Shown here: positions 31,912 through 43,042 of the stretch, piece by piece | Position numbering within the stretch: the stretch's first letter is position 1 | Layout of the letters: every line of letters begins with the position of its first letter | Origin: Ipomoea triloba | Lineage: Eukaryota; Streptophyta; Magnoliopsida; Solanales; Convolvulaceae | Direction of reading: 5' to 3' | NCBI RefSeq assembly: GCF_003576645.1 | Contig: NC_044916.1 | Location: 32,301,443 to 32,365,442, forward strand | Length of the DNA stretch: 64,000 nt | Translations under genes and position numbers: made by a program | Notes under the pieces: generated by a model | Databases searched by the model: none | What the model saw: the letters and a program-made list of their open reading frames with translations, nothing else | What the model was told of the DNA's origin: nothing

Positions 31912-33399
31912 ATGGAAGATGGTATTGAGCTTGTTTTCGTTCCAGCCCCTGCAATGGGTCACCTTGGCTCTGCAGTAGGAACAGCGAAGCTCCTACTGGA
32001 AAGACAACCTCAGCTCTGTATCACTGTCTTACTCATGAAGAATCCTCTCCTTCCCGGTTCCAAGATTAATTCTTTCATCGATTCTTTGATTGCCGATGAG
32101 AAGGATGTTAACCCTAGATTGAAGCTCATACTATTGCCTGATGACCTGGATGCTTTGAAGAGGCACACTGACATGCTTTCCATCTTCCATGCCTACTACG
32201 ATTATCATAAGACTAAAGCCAGAGAGTACCTTAATGAAATCCACAAGTCTTCAACGGCTTCTGTGAGGCGGCCGCGGCTAGCGGGATTTGTTGTGGACTT
32301 TATGTTTATCCACATGACGGATGTGGCTGAGGAGTTTGGGGTCCCCACCTACGTGTTCTACGCTCCGGGTGCTGCTATGCTCGGCCTTCACTTCTATATC
32401 AACGCTCTCAAAGAAGACCATGGCAAAGATCCCGCGGAGTTTAAGGATTCCGACCCTGATCTCAATGTCCCTGCATATTCCGTACCCTTTCCGGTGAAGT
32501 TACTGCCCAGCTTTGAGTGGGACACAAAGGGGGAATTCTTGAGCTATGCCGGACGAATCCGACACAAGGTCAAAGGCATCCTTGTCAACACCTTCTTCGA
32601 CCTTGAGTCGCATGCCATTGAATCTTTATCTAAAGACAGCACCCTCCCGCCCGTCTATCCTGTGGGACCCATATTAAACCTGCACGGTCATCCCAAGTAT
32701 CAAGAATCCGGGAAGCAAATTTTGAAATGGTTGGATGACCAACCAGTTTCATCGGTTGTATTCCTTTGCTTCGGAAGCGGCACTACTTTTCCCGAGCCTC
32801 AATTGAAGGAGATAGCCTACGCACTTGAGCGTAGCGGTCAAAGGTTCTTATGGGCCTTGAGGAGACCACCTTCTCTAAGTTCACCGGTCCCTACCGAGTA
32901 TACCAATCCTGAAGAGGTATTGCCGGAAGGATTCTTGGAGAGAACTAAAAGCATTGGAAAACTTATAGGATGGGCACCCCAAAGTGCAGTTCTAGCCCAT
33001 CCTGCTGTGGGAGGATTCGTGTCTCATTGCGGATGGAATTCAAGTTTGGAGAGCATTTGGTTCGGAGTTCCCGTAGCAACCTGGCCAATGAATGCAGAGC
33101 AACAAGCAAACGCGTTCCAATTGGTGAGTGAGATTGGAATAGCTGTGGAAATTAAGATGGATTACAAACTTGAACGAAGAGATCCCAAGATGAATATTGA
33201 AATTGTGAATGCAAAAGATATAGAAATGGGAATCAGACGTCTCATGGATCACTCTACTTCCAATTCTATCAGGGCAAAGGCTAAAGAAGTTAAAGAAAAA
33301 AGTAGGAAGGCACTGGAGGAGGGTGGTTCGTCCTTGAATTTTATTGAAAGTTTTTTTGAAAATGTCATGAACAATCTTAATTTAGTGATCAAAGAATGA
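31912..33399 (+). CDS. UGT71-type UDP-glycosyltransferase, copy E
   Basis: Predicted 495-residue, intronless glycosyltransferase, the only open copy on the plus strand. Catalytic His17 (PAPAMGHL) and Asp129 (GFVVDFM) are present. The PSPG box at residues 354-397 starts [13 protein letters not shown], contains HCGWNS and ends EQ. Before the donor domain it carries an FEWDTKGEFLSYAGRI segment shared only with the pseudogene. Its C-terminus is five residues longer than in B-D: the usual stop after NNLN is read as TTA, giving NNLNLVIKE. The start is the ATG at 31912, 85-90 bp after a TATA box. Probably functional; its near-twin at 36900-38371 is dead. Confidence 0.94.
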   Translation: MEDGIELVFVPAPAMGHLGSAVGTAKLLLERQPQLCITVLLMKNPLLPGSKINSFIDSLIADEKDVNPRLKLILLPDDLDALKRHTDMLSIFHAYYDYHKTKAREYLNEIHKSSTASVRRPRLAGFVVDFMFIHMTDVAEEFGVPTYVFYAPGAAMLGLHFYINALKEDHGKDPAEFKDSDPDLNVPAYSVPFPVKLLPSFEWDTKGEFLSYAGRIRHKVKGILVNTFFDLESHAIESLSKDSTLPPVYPVGPILNLHGHPKYQESGKQILKWLDDQPVSSVVFLCFGSGTTFPEPQLKEIAYALERSGQRFLWALRRPPSLSSPVPTEYTNPEEVLPEGFLERTKSIGKLIGWAPQSAVLAHPAVGGFVSHCGWNSSLESIWFGVPVATWPMNAEQQANAFQLVSEIGIAVEIKMDYKLERRDPKMNIEIVNAKDIEMGIRRLMDHSTSNSIRAKAKEVKEKSRKALEEGGSSLNFIESFFENVMNNLNLVIKE

Positions 33400-33667
33400 A
33401 GAATAAGAAGAAATGGTGTCGTCGTAATAATAAAGTATTGGAGTGAGGACGCATAATAAAGTATATATTGGAGTAGTGACAACACATAATAATAATTAAT
33501 GGATCCATACATGCATGTTCCATAATTTATTATCATTAGCCTTTTATGAAAGTTTCAATCATGGCATTTAGGCACATTCTAAATGTTGTTGTGTAATGTA
33601 TTTAACTAAATAAATAAATAATGATATTATTATTATTAATTATTTTTTAAATTGTTAGCTGCCATGT

Positions 33668-34417
33668 GCATATTAAACATGTGTTGTGTGTAATATTGGG
33701 AGATACTTAATATGCACACATTATAATATTCCATATGATGACACTAAAGATGACATTAAAGCTAGATTATAATATCTTTCGCCATGCATATCAACATGAC
33801 ATGCATTTTTGTGATGATGGATAATATTAAAGACTTGTTAACTATGCAATGACTTGATGTGTCCATTGTATAAGTCTTTACGATATAAGTTTGTATATTC
33901 ATTAATTTGAAACTGTTAATTGTTATTAATGTATTACTTAACAAATTTTCGAATATCTTTACTGTCTGTGCAATCAATATGGGATCGACTCAATTGAATT
34001 TCTATGTCCAATACAAATAGTACATTTTCATTGTATCAAGAAATCATAGGTATCGAATTCTTACAACGTTGTAAAGCCTGAGAGAAGCTATGTGTTGCAA
34101 CTTTGAACTCCAAAATATTTTTGATATATATATATATATAACTTTATAATTAGGTTTTGTACTGTGATCTTCATCAGAGATGTCACTCATTGAATTCAAG
34201 AAAAAAGTACAATTGTACCCCTTTTACTTGTTTTAATTGGATGTCACGTAATGTTGTTGCTAGTACAAATTTTTTTTTTTAAAATAAGAAGATGATTTTA
34301 AAAAGGAAAAAGAAAAAGAAATTCTTTTTAAATGTTGTTATGGCAACTCCATGTCTCCATTGTCTTCTCTGACGGGGAGAAGACAACACTGCCATGACAA
34401 CATTGTTACTAAGCTAC
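33668..34417. other. Spacer of the inverted duplication
   Basis: This 750-bp AT-rich stretch lies between the two arms. It holds an (AT)n run near 34125-34140 and no gene. It separates arms that could otherwise pair, and makes the structure clonable but still unstable-looking. Confidence 0.5.
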
Positions 34418-34440
34418 CATGTCAGCCAACAATTTAAAAT

Positions 34441-34480
<40 letters not shown>

Positions 34481-34576
34481 TCATTATTTATTTATTTAAA
34501 CACATTACACAACAACATTTAGAATATGCGTGAATGCCAAGATTGAAACTTTCATAAAAAGGCTAATGATAATAAA

Positions 34577-36767
34577 GAGTTAATGCCCAAAATGGTCCTC
34601 CGACTATGGCCTTTTTTTTAATTTAGTGCCTTGACTTTTAATTGCACCCAAAGTGGTCCCCAGACTATTCAATTTCAAGCCAAAAAGGTCATCCGTTAGA
34701 TTTAGAGTCAAATGGGTGTTAAAATGAGGGGTAAAAAGGGTAATTCAAGTGTTGGTATGTAGTTTAAAGCTTTTTCGCCTACTTCTTGACGGAGTCCTTG
34801 CGGATGACACCTTGCTTGCACACTTGGCGATCCCAGCGAATAGGCAGTCAACAAATAAAACACAGAGCATCAAAAAGAGTACTGTTTCTTCATTATAACA
34901 GTGAAGGCAAAAGAGCCTAAAATTTTATTTGTAAATTCTTAGGGAACCCCACATCCTTTGATCTGGAGGAAAGGAGAAGGAGAAAGTTGTATCAATTTAT
35001 TTCATAATCTTCACAAGACCAATTTATTAATCATCATCTTTTTACCTGTCAATGTGTCATTTCCATTCACAGTTTGGAGCAGAACACAAGTAAAACATCC
35101 AGCCTGTAAAGCACTATCTTTGGTGTAAAGAATCTGAAATGGTTTCTCTTCTGAACACAGACATATATCATGTACTATATTTGCATTTCATTCATGTTTT
35201 TTTTTTTTTTGGATTTTTTGGTGCTTTTCAGTTGGGTAAATTCCTAAGCAAACGAAGGGCCCGGGTCCAATGAGACCTCTGTGAGAGCACGATCCTCCTC
35301 AAAATCGGGATTGCTCCTGCTGCTATGATAGCCGCGTGGTTTTCGCTGTCTATGCTTAGATTATACAGAATTGCTAGCCCCGCGTCCACAGCCCGCTCGG
35401 TCCCGTTCTCTATGAGCTTCACCAGCGGGAAGATTCCCTCCTCGGCAGAGACGGCCCGGGTGGAGTCCACCACTCCTTTGGATATAATCCTGTTCAGTTC
35501 CACGACTGCAGCCTCCTGTACCTCTGGTGAAAACGAGGTTTTCATCTGTTCTACCAGCCTCGGGATCGTCTCGTAGAGAGTCACCTCAGCTCCATATTGA
35601 TCGGGTTCTCGAAGCCAGGCCGAATAGAGAGCTGAGTTTGACAAGGCATGCAGCGACCCAATCTTTGTGGTAAAGAGGGATGTCGGACTTGAGGACCCCT
35701 CGCAGCAGTTTAGTGAAGTGGTATGCGTCTATTGTACGCCGAAAATGCTCAAAGTCCAGTAGTTTCGTTAGAAGGCGAGATGCTGCAGATATAGCATAAC
35801 CAGCTTCTTCAATTTCGAGGGTATGTAGTTCCGGTTTCTGGCCATCAAAATCTGCCTCTGCTAATAAAAGCAGAAGACGAGATAAACTTCATATGCATTA
35901 AGCTAATAGTTTTATCAAAAAACTTGTATTCTCAAGAAGTTTTTCAGGTCACGAAAAATTGAGAAACAGAAATGATGAAAGCATTCTCTGATGATCGAAA
36001 GTCATGCACAAGTATCTCATACCTTTCAAGGATTCCTGCTTAAAAACAGCATCTAAACCGGATTCTATGTCAATAGAGATTATCTTTTCAGTGCACGGTT
36101 CAACAACTGAAACAAACTCGAGGATGGAAGAAACTTTTCTCTGCACATCCGGGGATGATGTCTTCAAGATATCAATGAGACGAGTGAGAACCGCAGAATC
36201 CAGAACATCAACCGCGTTGGTAGTTTTCAAGCTACAATAACAGGAATATTCAAAGGGTTAACATATGCAGATAACCAGACATATATATATATATATATAT
36301 TGCATGCCAATGAAACAATTGTGAAAATCAACGAGTTGGCATATACATATACAGATAAATATTATAAAACCTTGTAGTTGATACAGCTTTCTCCTTCTCC
36401 TTTCCTCCAGGTCCCATGCTTCAAGCCACCGGAACGAGAACTTCGCCATAGCAGCACCATGGTCGCCGGTCTCTTGTAGTCGAGAGATGAAAACGAGAGA
36501 CAGAGGGTGTTGGTTTCTACGAACAAGGGGAAAGAGACGCAAACTAGATGAAAATATACATATATACTTACGGTCAAAGGTCAAAACCACAAACAATATA
36601 AATTGTCTGGTTTGCCCTTCTACTTAACGGCGTATTCACGCCAAGACTAACGGAGATCAAATTGGCTTAAAATTGAATAGTATGGGGACCACTTTGAGTG
36701 CAATTAAAAGTCAAGGCACTAAATTAAGAAAAGGCCATAGTCGGAGGACCATTTTGGGCATTAACTC
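34577..36767. mobile_element. Pack-MULE carrying armadillo-repeat gene exons
   Basis: The ends are about 110-bp inverted repeats starting GAGTTAATGCCCAAAATGG, with GTGCCTTGACTTTTAATTGC in both arms. Flanks are GATAATAAA (34568-34576) and TATAATAAA (36768-36776), an 8/9 match to a 9-bp Mutator-type duplication. The empty site, GGCTAATGATAATAAATTA, is seen at other UGT 3' flanks (near 12668). The interior is a host gene fragment with introns (35228-36450). No transposase is present. A segment reading GGAGGAAAGGAGAAGGAGAA also occurs inverted at both ends (near 34976 and 36391). Confidence 0.88.
35228..36450 (-). pseudogene. Captured armadillo-repeat protein gene fragment
   Basis: Three exon pieces on the minus strand, with splice sites kept. 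About 36371-36410 encodes KEKEKAVSTTS. Bases 36023-36231 encode LKTTNAVDVLDSAVLTRLID... through FKQESLK. Bases 35228-35860 encode EADFDGQKPELHTLEIEEAG... DWVAACLVKLSS, then on to LLRNLPN and a stop. The helical ARM-type pattern (VQEAAVVELNRII, ILYNLSIDSENHAAIIAAGA) points to a plant ARM-repeat superfamily protein. At least two frameshifts lie between LVKLSS and EVTLYETIP (near 35580-35625), where three frames are needed in turn. It is a fragment carried by the Pack-MULE, without its own promoter or 5' exons. Confidence 0.8.
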
Positions 36768-36899
36768 TATAATAAATTATGGAACATGTATGGATCCATT
36801 AATTATGTGTAGCCACTACTCCAATGCTTTATTATGTGTCGTCACTCCAATATTTTATTATTACGATATCATTTCATCTCATCTTCATTCTTCTATCAC

Positions 36900-38371
36900 T
36901 TAATTAAGATTATTCATGACATTTTCAAAAAACCTTTCAATAAAATTCAAGGATGAGCCACCCTCCTCCAGTGTCTTCTGCTCTTTTCTTTAACTTCTTT
37001 AATCTTTGTCCTGATTGAATCGAAAGTAGAGTGGTCCATAAGACTTGTGATTCCAATTTCTATATCTTTTGCATTCACAATTTAAATATTCATTTTGGGA
37101 TCTCTTGATTCTGCTCTGTAATCTATCTTAATTTCCACAGCTATTCCAATCTCATTCACCAATTGGAACGCATTTGCTTGTTGCTCTGCATTCATTGGCC
37201 AGGTTGCTATGGGAACACCGAACCAAATGCTCTCCAAAATTGAATTCCATCCGCAATGAGACACGAATCCTCCCACAGCAGGGTGAGCTAGCACTGCACT
37301 TTGTGGTGCCTATCCTATAAGTTTTCCGATGCTTTTAGTTCTCCCCAAGAATCCATCTGGAAGAACCTCTTCCGGATTGGTATACTCGATGGGGACTGGT
37401 GAACCTGGAGAGGATGGCTTCCTCAAGGCCCATAAGAACCTTTGACCACTACGTTCAAGTGCGTAGGCTATCTCCTTCAATTGAGGCTCGGGAAAAGTAG
37501 CGCCGCTTCCGAAGCAAAGGAATACAACTGATGAAGCTGGTTGATCATCCAACCATTTCAAAATTTGTTTCCCGGATTCTCGATACTTGGGATGACCGTT
37601 TAGGTTTAGTATGGGTCCCAAAGGGTAGACAGGTGGGATGGTGTTGTCTTTAGAGAAAGATTCAATAGCATGGGGTTCTAGGTCGAAGAAGGTGTTGACA
37701 ATGACGCCTTTGACATGCTGTCGGATTTGTTTGGCATAGCCCAAGAATTCGGACGTTGTGTCCCACTCAAAGCTGGGCAGTAACTTCACCGGAAAGGGTA
37801 CGGAATATGCAGGGACGTTGAGATCAGGGTCGGAATCCTTAAACTCCGCGGGATCTTTGCCATGGTCTTCTTTGAGAGCGTTGATATAGAAGTGAAGGCC
37901 GAACATAGCAGCACCCGGAGCGTAGAACACGTAGGTGGGGACCCCAAACTCCTCAGCCACATCCGTCATGTGGATAAACATAAAGTCCACAACAAATCCC
38001 GCTAGCCGCGGCCGCCTCACAGAAGCCGTTGAAGACTTGCGGATTTCATTAAGGTACTCTCTGGCTTTAGTCTTATGATAATCGTAGTAGGCATGGAAGA
38101 TGGAAAGCATGTCAGTGTGCCCCTTCAAAGCAGTCAGGTCATCAGGCAGTAGTATGAGCTTCAATCTAGGGTTAACATCCTTCTCATCGGCAATCAAAGA
38201 ATCGATGAAAGAATTAATCTTGGAACCGGGAAGGAGAGGATTCTTCATGAGTAAGACAGTGATAGAGAGCTGAGGTTGTCTTTCCAGTAGGAGCTTCGCT
38301 GTTCCTACTGCAGAGCCAAGGTGACCCATTGCAGGGGCTGGAACGAAAACAAGCTCAATACCATCTTCCAT
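36900..38371 (-). pseudogene. UGT71-type glycosyltransferase pseudogene
   Basis: Inverted near-copy of UGT copy E. The first 353 codons are open (His and Asp of the catalytic pair present). At 37310-37312 the Trp that opens the PSPG box (codon 354) is TAG instead of TGG. The frame continues open ([18 protein letters not shown]) to 37082-37084, where GAA has become TAA. Near 36977, one base is lost from the GTGCCTTCCTGCTC stretch of paralogues, shifting the last 30 codons. The normal stop would be at 36900-36902. Any product would lack the sugar-donor site. Promoter and TATA are retained, so transcription is possible. Confidence 0.93.
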
Positions 38372-38840
38372 TGAAAAGGACTGTGTAGTATGTGGAGATG
38401 AGAACAATTGTCGTAAGTAGTTATGTATGTTTTTTTGAGAACAATTAAGGTAGGTATATATTGACTATTGAGTATGTAGACGTACCATGCATGAAGCTAT
38501 TCGATCTGAATTTTTATTATATTATACGTGTACGTAAGCTGTGAATCGCGTGTGTAATAATATATTATTCCAGCAAATAAAATAATATATTCATCGCATG
38601 CAAAATAAATGACGTACAATCCGTATAGTATTTCTCATTTATTATATCACCCATGTTTCACAGCATACATAGTACTGCCGTTTACCAAACAAGCTTAATT
38701 TATATACAATGATTATTTAATTTGCACGTGGAATTTGTCTTCAATATTTATACCTGAATATATTACATGAATCTTATTAAACATGATACATGCGCTTATA
38801 CGTAATATAATGATTATTTACATTAATTCATAAATTTTGT

Positions 38841-39035
38841 ATGTGGTCCGTGGAGATGAGGCGATCGAGAGAATTCGAATTTATATTTGAATTGAGATCC
38901 AGATCGTAGTTAGGTATATATATATATGCAACAATTAATGTAGTTACATATATATATTATGTAGGCGTACCATGAAACTATTCTGCAATTTTTTTTATAC
39001 GTAGGGTGTACGTATGCCGTGAATCGCGTGTGTAA
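38841..39035 (-). pseudogene. Headless UGT 5' UTR/promoter copy, left part
   Basis: GAATTTATATTTGAATTGAG, CTATTCTGCAATTTTTTT and GCCGTGAATCGCGTGTGTAA match the region just upstream of the ATG of copy C (14250-14400), but no coding region follows. It abuts the outer edge of the inverted duplication and is cut by the Helitron at 39036. Confidence 0.7.
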
Positions 39036-39123
39036 TCTATATATCTATATACTATATCCTCCTTCCAAATTTTCCCGCCAAACTTAGTGGCATTTTAGTA
39101 AAATCATTTATTTATTAATTTAT

Positions 39124-39894
39124 GAGAAAATGACACTTTTCCCCCTATGTTATATGCTTATAGCATTTTTTCCCCCTGTGTTATTAAAGTGGCAGTTTTC
39201 ACCCCTCAGTTATTTTAAAAGTGGTAGTTTTCTCCCTTTTAATGTTAAATTGACATTTTTGCCCTTAAAATAACTATTTCATTTATTTTTATTCTCCAAT
39301 CAATTGTTACTAATATGTATGAAAAATCACGGTTCGACACGAACCTAATCGAACACTGTAGCAATTGAACTTAAATAGTATAGACGGTTACGGTTACGAT
39401 TCAGAACCGAAAAAATAAAATAAAATAATTGTTAAATTTAGACTATTTTTAAATAAGAAATAAAATTATAAAAATAAATACGTAGTAAATAAATACATAA
39501 GTTTTGATTGGCGGTTTAAAATCGAAATTGGAACCGAACCGTACTGATTTATCAAAATAAGTGTTTGATTATTTTCACTATATATGACTGTGGTTAAGTT
39601 TCGGTTCACGGTTCAACAATTATTTAATTTTAAATTTTTCAGTTCTGAATCGTAACCAGAACCGTCCATACTATTTCGATATGATTGTTACAGTGTTTGG
39701 TTAGGTTCGAACCGAATCATGATCATCCATACATATAAATAATAATTTGTTGGAGAAGAAAAATAAATGAAATAATTATTTTTAAGGGTAACAATGTCAA
39801 TTTAACATTTCAGGGGGAAAAACTGTCACTTTAATAATACAGGGGGAAAAGTGCTATATGCACATAACATAGGGGGAAAAAGTGTCATTTTCCC
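39124..39894. mobile_element. Mutator-like element nested in the Helitron
   Basis: TTAATTTAT is present on both sides (39115-39123 and 39895-39903), a perfect 9-bp duplication. Inverted ends start G(A/G)GAAAATGACAC and run about 150 bp, through CCCCCT(A)TGTTAT(A/G)TGC. The interior also folds back: CGGTTACGGTTACGATTCAG on the left is answered by CTGAATCGTAACCAGAACCG on the right. No protein. Confidence 0.88.
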
Positions 39895-40857
39895 TTAATT
39901 TATTATTTTATTAGTTACCCATATATATTTATTCATAAAATCAGTCAATTGCTAAGAACATACCAATTTCATTCACCTATAATTGATTAATTATCCATAT
40001 ATATTTATGGTAATAAGGTAATATTGTTAATATTAATTCGTTATTGGTGATATATTCATATCTATACTATATATTCGTAAATATATATATTATTCTTAAT
40101 CAAATCATATCAAATCATGTATTATAACCTATACTATATGTATAAAATATATTATTTTATATTACTATATTATAATTATAATTATAATATTATAATTATA
40201 ATATTATAATATTATTTTGTAACATCCATACTATTATTTTGTAACTTCCATTATATTATAATATTATAATATATTTTCATATATTTTATACGTATAGATT
40301 AGAATATATTTTGAAATGACATTTAAAAATTAGGAAAAATATATTCTAATCTATATGTGTAAAATATATTATTTTATATTAAAAAACTAAAAAAATGTAA
40401 AAAAAAAAAAAAAAGTCTCCAGATCGGTGAAAAAAGACATGAAGCACGTGTTACTATGAAAGTTATACATTTTTATAATAATAATAATAATAATCATCAT
40501 CATCATCATCATCATCATCGAAACAAATTATAATTATCACCATTTTTATCTATAAATACAATGGATTGTTGATTTTGAAAATCATAATTCTTTAACTTGC
40601 ACTCTCTGTCTCTTCTTCCCATTCTATGTGAAATCATATCTTGGCGGCTCTCTTATTTTCTTCTTCCACCGTCCTGTAAATAGAATGGATTGGTGTTGCA
40701 TCCATTACAATATCGATTATAATATCATTTTAGAATATCGATTTTATGATAACTATTATTTGTTGAAGCACAAGATATTGCTTTTGTTTTAATACTTTGA
40801 CATTAGTCTCAGTGTTTATACTTTGATTTATGTATGTGTATGAAATATTTGTCGCAG

Positions 40858-40952
40858 TATGAACACATGGTGTTGATGGAGTTACTAAACAAGGGTCATC
40901 AAGAGCCGGAGAAGAAGATATGCAAAGGAGTCGGTGACGACCAGAAGAAATG
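40858..40952 (+). other. Possible captured terminal exon inside the Helitron
   Basis: After an acceptor-like TTTGTCGCAG, the frame reads YEHMVLMELLNKGHQEPEKK and ends DDQKK-stop, followed by AATAAA about 35 nt later. It is GC-richer than its surroundings. The source gene is not recognised. Confidence 0.35.
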
Positions 40953-41732
40953 AGGGGTTTGACTGGTGATGTTTTTTGAATTCAATAAAAGAATATCACA
41001 TTTTTTAATTGTAAAATCCATACTATTATTTTGTAACATCCATACTATTATTTTGTAACCTCCATTATATTATAATAATATATTTTCATATATTTTATAC
41101 GTATAGATTATATATTCTAATCTATATGTTTAAAATATATTATTATATTCTAACCTCCATTATATTATAATATTATAATATATTTTCATATATTTTATAC
41201 GTATAGATTAGAATATATTTTGAAATGGTTTTAAAAATTAGGAAAAATATATTTTAATCTATATATATAAAATATATAAATGCATATGTTACATGAACCT
41301 GCAGAAGGTCGAACATATTTAATATATAATAATAATAATTTTTGTATATAAGAATTGATATTCATGTTAATGAAAAATAATTAATTTAGTGTAATTGACT
41401 AATAATAATTGTCTAATAATTATTATGGTAATTAATCTAAATATTGGTCACGTAGTATTAAATATTGATCTTTTAAAGATAATTATAAACAAACAAGTCA
41501 TATATTATTCAATTAATTGAGTGATACTTTTGCAATAGGCTTATAATCAAATAAATGTACATCTTTAATTGTATTATCTGAATAAATAATAACTAATTTC
41601 ATCAATTGCGCTATATTCGATATATAATATTCGTTGTTATAATTTATATATCGCGCTCCCATCATTCATGTGAGAGTGTTAACTGGGACACCGGGTGCCA
41701 TTAGACCACAAGGTCTTTGGCAAAAATACTAG

Positions 41733-41941
41733 TAATATATTAATATATTCATCGCATGCAAAATAAATGACAATCGATATGGTATTTGTCATTTACTATT
41801 TCACCCAAGTTTCACAGCATACATAGTACTATAGTACTGCCGTTTAGTGGGGGCCTGGGGGAGAACGGCGGAACATATAGTATATTGACGGTATGTGGAG
41901 ATGATGAGATGAGACCAGAGAATTCAAAATTATATTTCTAA
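41733..41941 (-). pseudogene. Headless UGT promoter/5' UTR copy, middle part
   Basis: It continues the UGT upstream region cut by the first Helitron (TCATCGCATGCAAAATAAATG, CACAGCATACATAGTACT), then jumps to another 5' UTR-like segment (GGAGATGATGAGATGAGACC, ATTATATTTCTAA). It ends at the second Helitron. Confidence 0.6.
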
Positions 41942-43042
41942 CTAGTTTTTTCATGCTCATTGACCGAATATGATAATGTCCAATATTTATATTTTAAATA
42001 AGTATTTCAAAGTATATCAATACAAGATTATATATGAGATGTTCATGCATATGTAATTGAATTATGTAATTGAATTTTGAATTTGTTTATTTAAATTGGT
42101 ATTTCAAAGTATATGAATGAAGATAATATATGAGATAATGTTGATTATAATTGTGACTAAAATAAATATTTGTAATTTTTTAAAAACAATAGTCTAAATA
42201 CTTAGTCTAAAAATGTCTTCTTTGTTAACAAATCCTTCCCAAGTAGTTAATATGATTTGCTTCAAATATTTGTTTTTAATTTTTTCTGTTATTAATAGAA
42301 AACTTGATAAATAAATATATAACATTATTTTGTATTATAACTTTGATACGGAGTATTTAATTACAAGATAGTATAAAAATAAAACAATGAATAATGTAAT
42401 GAATATAATTAAATAATGAATTTGAAGGTAAGGAATCTTTGCATTATAAAAAATAAAGACAATATAACCAATGAAATTATATCTTTTTTTTTTTTTTGAT
42501 AATGAATTATTTTTATTGTAGAAAATAAAGACATATAACTAATGATATTATATCTCTTTTTTTAATTTTCGATAATGAATAATTTTCTTTTTCAATACAG
42601 GCATTGTAAACATCGAATTCTAAATTAAAGAAATGCATATGTATTATTTTTTGTTGTAGTTACTAATTTATTTAATTGAATAAGAGTAATAGAATGTGGT
42701 ACTCACTTTTCAATAATATACTCTATATTTAACAATTATGGTTGTGACGTGGTTCGAACTTAAGACCTTTCTTATATAAATTAATAGGTAAGTTAAAAGT
42801 TAACGGAATATTTCGTTACTAAAGTTTATACTAGCGGAATGTGAGGTTATTTAAGAGAAGAAAATAATTTAATAGAGGGTAAAGAAAGAAAATCATAAAA
42901 AAAAATTACTAAAATCAAAATAATTTAAACCATACTTTTAATTAAATAATTACTACCAACATTTTTTTTTCTTTCCGTTAGAGTCCTAACTTTATTGGTC
43001 TTATTAAAATTGTCTGTATATATTATAGTATATAGATATAGA
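41942..43042 (-). mobile_element. Helitron-like element (minus orientation)
   Basis: On the minus strand it begins TCTATATCTATATACTATAA at 43042 and ends CTAG at 41942, with A and T at the insertion point. Removing it rejoins ATTATATTTCTAA to TGTAGATGTAGAAGATTGAG, similar to the 5' UTR of copy C. The 3' hairpin is weak, so this call is less certain than the other two Helitrons. No coding sequence. Confidence 0.55.

Larger units (their letters stand above)
31453..33667 (+). repeat. Left arm of UGT inverted duplication
   Basis: This 2.2-kb arm covers the promoter, coding region and 3' flank of UGT copy E. It is the reverse complement, with scattered differences, of 34418-38840 minus the insertion there. 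The outer edge is near ACAAAATTTAT (31453 / 38840); the inner edge is near ATTGTTAGCTG(C/A)CATG. The central spacer is 750 bp. Confidence 0.88.
34418..38840 (-). repeat. Right arm of UGT inverted duplication, interrupted by a Pack-MULE
   Basis: Reverse complement of 31453-33667. Bases 34418-34576 match the 3' flank of copy E (AACACATTACACAACAACAT, TGAAACTTTCATAAAAAGGC). The match resumes after the insertion and runs through the pseudogene and its promoter to 38840, containing AAGCTTAATTTATATACAAT. Without the insertion the arm is about 2.2 kb. Confidence 0.87.
39036..41732 (+). mobile_element. Helitron with empty-site support
   Basis: It starts TCTATATATCTATATACT and ends ATACTAG, inserted between A and T. 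A hairpin, GCCATTAGACC-ACAA-GGTCTTTGGC, lies 7 nt before CTAG. Removing 39036-41732 rejoins GTGTGTAA and TAATATATTA, the sequence found uninterrupted at 38550 and 43575. It is 2.7 kb with no Rep/helicase, so non-autonomous. A Mutator-like element (39124-39894) is nested near its 5' end. Bases 40858-40952 read like a captured terminal exon. Confidence 0.88.
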
